Shown: piece by piece, positions 4,199-6,199 of the stretch
Layout: each line of letters begins with the position of its first letter
Numbering within the stretch: the stretch's first letter is position 1
Origin: an uncultured Lachnospiraceae bacterium
GTDB taxonomy: Bacteria > Bacillota > Clostridia > Lachnospirales > Lachnospiraceae
DNA length: 6,199 nucleotides
Assembly: GCA_937915975.1 (NCBI GenBank)
Contig: CALGGL010000204.1
Location: 1-6,199, forward strand
Reading direction: 5' to 3'
Notes under the pieces: model-generated
Databases searched by the model: none
What the model was told of the DNA's origin: nothing
What the model saw: only the letters and a program-made list of their open reading frames with translations
Made by a program: the position numbers and the translations under genes

Positions 4199-5752
4199 AT
4201 GGATTTTAGCAGGAAAGATATACATACAAGCATACTTAAAACAATTAAGAATTCACAGCTTACCATAGATGATGATTTTAACATACCGGACAATAAAAAG
4301 GATGTAAACAGGATAATTGCACAAGCGGGAAATGCTGCAGTTGAGGAGGTTACAGCCGAGGAAGGAAAGGTTAAGGTTGTCGGTACGGTTTATTTTAAAA
4401 TCCTATATGAAACAAGTGATGATGACGGTATGGATATGGAGGTTTACGAAAATGAGATTCCTTTTGAGGACATTGTAAATATCGATGGAGTAACCCGGGC
4501 AAGTCAGGTAAGCAGCAGATGCACAATTGAAGATTTGTCTGCCGGAATAATTAATTCAAGAAAGCTTGAGGTAAGAGGACTCTTAAATAATCAGGTAAGT
4601 GTTTACGAGGAAGGAACAATCAATTGTGCAACGGATCTTGAAAACGGAAGTGGTATAGAATGTCAGTATTCTGATATCAACATAAGTGAGATAAAGATAA
4701 ATAAAAGAGATGTATTCAAGATAAGAGAAGAAATAGAGATTGCACAAAATAAGCCAAATATAAAAGAAATAATCTGGTCGAATGTTGCTTTAAGAAATGT
4801 TGAAGCAAGACCTATGGAGGATAAAATTGCCGTTCGCGGTGAGGTTGAGATATTTGTTATTTATAAGGGCGATGAGGAGCATATGCCGGCTCAGTACATT
4901 TTTTCCGTAAGAACCCTTGAAGAAGAAATTGACTGTATGGGTTCGGGAGAAGATATGATTATTGATGCTGACTTATCTATCGGTAAGGGGGATGTGAGCG
5001 TAAAGCAGGATGCTGACGGAGAAGACAGAATTATTGCTGTTGAATACAATGTCGATATGAATATCAAAATGTATGATGATAATGATATGCAGCTTCTAAG
5101 CGATATGTATTCGCCTCAGGTGGAGATTGAGCCCGATACCGAGCAGTTTGCTTATCAGAATCTCGTTATGAAAAATACGGCACTTATAAAGGTTTCTGAC
5201 AGATATAAGCATGACAGTGACGATGGTAAGCTTTTGCAGATTTGCCATATATTCGGCGATGTGTATTTGGATGATGTAAAGCAAAATGAAAACTCGGTAA
5301 ATGTGCTTGGTACCATTAAAACATTTATTCTTTATATACCTTCAAGTGACAGTCCTATGGATTGCATAGAGGTTGATATTCCTTTTGAACATACCATAGA
5401 TACCGGAAGGCTTACGGACAGTAACAGTATTAAGGTTATTCCGAGACTGACACAGCTTGGTGCGACCATGCTTAACAGCCAGGAAATTGAGATAAAAGCT
5501 GAGGTCGGCCTTGAGATAATGATTTTTGAAACAAAAGAAATAGAGGTTATCACCGATATGACCGTTTCTCCGATTGATTATGTGAGAAAGGCCTCTATGC
5601 CGGGTATAGCCGGATATGTTGTTAAAAAGGGTGATACAATATGGTCAATTGCGAGAAAATACTATGCCACCACCGAGTCTATAAGAAGCATAAACAATCT
5701 TGAGGGCGATGAAGTTAATGAGGGAGACAGAATCATAGTTGTTAAGAGCTGA
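4199..5752 (+). CDS. sipL: SipL-like spore morphogenesis protein (three SPOCS/DUF3794 domains plus LysM)
   Basis: The 517-residue protein has no signal peptide or membrane segment. Three beta-rich repeats fit SPOCS (DUF3794) domains at about residues 30-137, 188-293 and 343-446. Each contains a strand pattern ending in a hydrophobic '-Y' or 'F' edge (VKVVGTVYFKILYE; IAVRGEVEIFVIYKG; VNVLGTIKTFILYIP), then an acidic IPFE/-EEE-type segment and a closing strand (LEVRGLLNNQVSVYE; IIAVEYNVDMNIKMYD; IEIKAEVGLEIMIFE). A C-terminal LysM follows (472-516: GYVVKKGDTIWSIARKYY, ending NEGDRIIVV). This order and length match C. difficile SipL, a mother-cell protein that uses its LysM to bind SpoIVA and anchor the coat around the forespore. 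Here the LysM is therefore more likely a protein-binding module than a wall binder (inference). The start is supported by GAGGAGG 4 nt before the ATG. The gene follows the lipoprotein gene and is closed by a strong terminator. Other clostridia carry DUF3794-LysM paralogues, so strict orthology is unproven. Confidence 0.82.
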   Translation: MDFSRKDIHTSILKTIKNSQLTIDDDFNIPDNKKDVNRIIAQAGNAAVEEVTAEEGKVKVVGTVYFKILYETSDDDGMDMEVYENEIPFEDIVNIDGVTRASQVSSRCTIEDLSAGIINSRKLEVRGLLNNQVSVYEEGTINCATDLENGSGIECQYSDINISEIKINKRDVFKIREEIEIAQNKPNIKEIIWSNVALRNVEARPMEDKIAVRGEVEIFVIYKGDEEHMPAQYIFSVRTLEEEIDCMGSGEDMIIDADLSIGKGDVSVKQDADGEDRIIAVEYNVDMNIKMYDDNDMQLLSDMYSPQVEIEPDTEQFAYQNLVMKNTALIKVSDRYKHDSDDGKLLQICHIFGDVYLDDVKQNENSVNVLGTIKTFILYIPSSDSPMDCIEVDIPFEHTIDTGRLTDSNSIKVIPRLTQLGATMLNSQEIEIKAEVGLEIMIFETKEIEVITDMTVSPIDYVRKASMPGIAGYVVKKGDTIWSIARKYYATTESIRSINNLEGDEVNEGDRIIVVKS

Positions 5753-5801
5753 GAGATTAAAAAAAGTAAAGTCAATCAATAAGAATCAACATAAAAATTA
5801 T

Positions 5802-5833
5802 AAAAGGGACGGCAAAAATGCTGTCCCTTTTTT
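5802..5833 (+). terminator. Intrinsic terminator after the SipL-like gene
   Basis: AAAAGGGACGGCA (5802-5814) pairs with TGCTGTCCCTTTT (5819-5831) around an AAAA loop with one G-T wobble, and the T run continues to 5833. This is a classic rho-independent terminator 50 nt after the stop codon. The A-rich left flank could also let it work on the minus strand. Confidence 0.93.
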
Positions 5834-5850
5834 AGTGGTGAAACCCGTTT

Positions 5851-5894
5851 ATAGTCTTAATCTAAGACCATTCGCTGAATTAGATTAAGATTAT
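5851..5894. repeat. Inverted repeat downstream of the SipL-like unit
   Basis: TCTTAATCTAA (5855-5865) is the exact reverse complement of TTAGATTAAGA (5880-5890). Pairing extends outward to 5851/5894 with one G-T wobble, leaving a 14-nt loop. There is no T tract, so it is not a standard terminator. The rest of the gene-free stretch 5834-5918 shows nothing else recognisable. Confidence 0.6.
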
Positions 5895-5918
5895 AAGGTT
5901 CCACTCGGAAAGCTCTAA

Positions 5919-6199
5919 CTGCGTTGCGAGCATACAATTATAGCTTTCATACTGGATATCGGAAATATTTTCCGAAAAATAGGCTATGCAAAAAGTACTA
6001 TATCCGAGGGGTTCATAAGAACATATCCAACAGACACACTTGTTAGACACGCGATGAAATTCTGCGGGTTTACTACCGTCGAAAAGTTCTGTAACAGTCC
6101 GAGGTATGATGGGGGCGGTGTCGGGGTCGTCGACTCGAACGGTGTTGAATGTATTATGTTCATTTTTTACGACACGGAAGGCAACCGTTCCTTGATCGA
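5919..6199 (+). CDS. Unrecognised partial reading frame running off the right edge; possibly 5'-truncated
   Basis: After a TAA at 5916-5918 this frame stays open to the window end (about 93 codons) and reads like real protein: AFILDIGNIFRKIGYAK, STISEGFIRTYPTDTLVRHA, KFCGFTTVEKF, then GGGVGVVDSNGVECIMFIFYD. However, no ATG, GTG or TTG occurs in frame before the ATG at 6054, and that ATG has no ribosome binding site (TTAGACACGCG precedes it). Either translation starts at 6054, giving 48 visible residues, or the stretch is the remnant of a gene that lost its 5' end. Bases from about 6050 on look visibly richer in G and C than the rest of the window. The family is not recognised, and the 3' end is outside the window. 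The opposite strand has a 59-codon ORF over the same bases that looks less protein-like. Confidence 0.4.
   Translation, partial: MRCEHTIIAFILDIGNIFRKIGYAKSTISEGFIRTYPTDTLVRHAMKFCGFTTVEKFCNSPRYDGGGVGVVDSNGVECIMFIFYDTEGNRSLI

Noticed and set aside
1837..5553. Several minus-strand open frames of 60-90 codons opposite tyrA, the XRE gene, the lipoprotein and the SipL-like gene
   Set aside because: They lie opposite clearly recognisable genes and encode no recognisable domains.
5984..6163. 59-codon minus-strand ORF at the right end
   Set aside because: It has no ribosome binding site, has a low-complexity TPTPPP stretch typical of a shadow, and overlaps a more protein-like plus-strand frame.

Overview
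The window looks like chromosomal DNA of a low-to-moderate-GC, spore-forming anaerobic Firmicute, most likely a Lachnospiraceae-type clostridium. The reasons are a SipL-like spore protein (SPOCS repeats plus LysM), a YwmB-family protein, lipoproteins with Thr/Glu-rich linkers, strong AGGAGG ribosome binding sites and A/T-rich intergenic DNA. This placement is inferred from protein character; no database search was possible.

Layout. (1) Bases 2-430 hold the 3' end of a secreted or lipoprotein-like gene whose Thr-rich linker is encoded by a 15-bp tandem repeat. It ends in an unusually long hairpin terminator (466-549). (2) On the minus strand, 548-1315 encodes a membrane-anchored YwmB-family protein, convergent with gene 1. 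(3) The divergent intergenic region 1316-1617 carries a good vegetative promoter reading rightward, and then a striking ~155-bp near-perfect palindrome (1439-1593) in the leader of a prephenate dehydrogenase gene (tyrA, 1618-2454). (4) Bases 2601-3593 encode a membrane-bound XRE-type regulator with six predicted membrane segments, preceded by a leader with nested inverted repeats. (5) A small lipoprotein with a PrcB C-terminal-like domain (3662-4126) is followed by a SipL-like spore morphogenesis protein (4199-5752). A sigma-E-like promoter match precedes the lipoprotein, and a clean intrinsic terminator (5802-5833) follows the SipL-like gene. (6) The right end (5834-6199) is different in character: inverted repeats, then an open reading frame running off the window that has no normal start codon for its first 45 codons.

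How they fit together. The genes are mostly independent units: tyrosine biosynthesis, a self-contained regulator, and a probable two-gene sporulation unit (lipoprotein plus SipL-like). I see no defence system, CRISPR array, tRNA, rRNA or clear transposase. The items most worth checking are the palindromic element in the tyrA leader, the sigma-E-like promoter tying the PrcB-like lipoprotein to the SipL-like gene, the internal duplication in the membrane regulator, and the startless coding stretch at the right edge.
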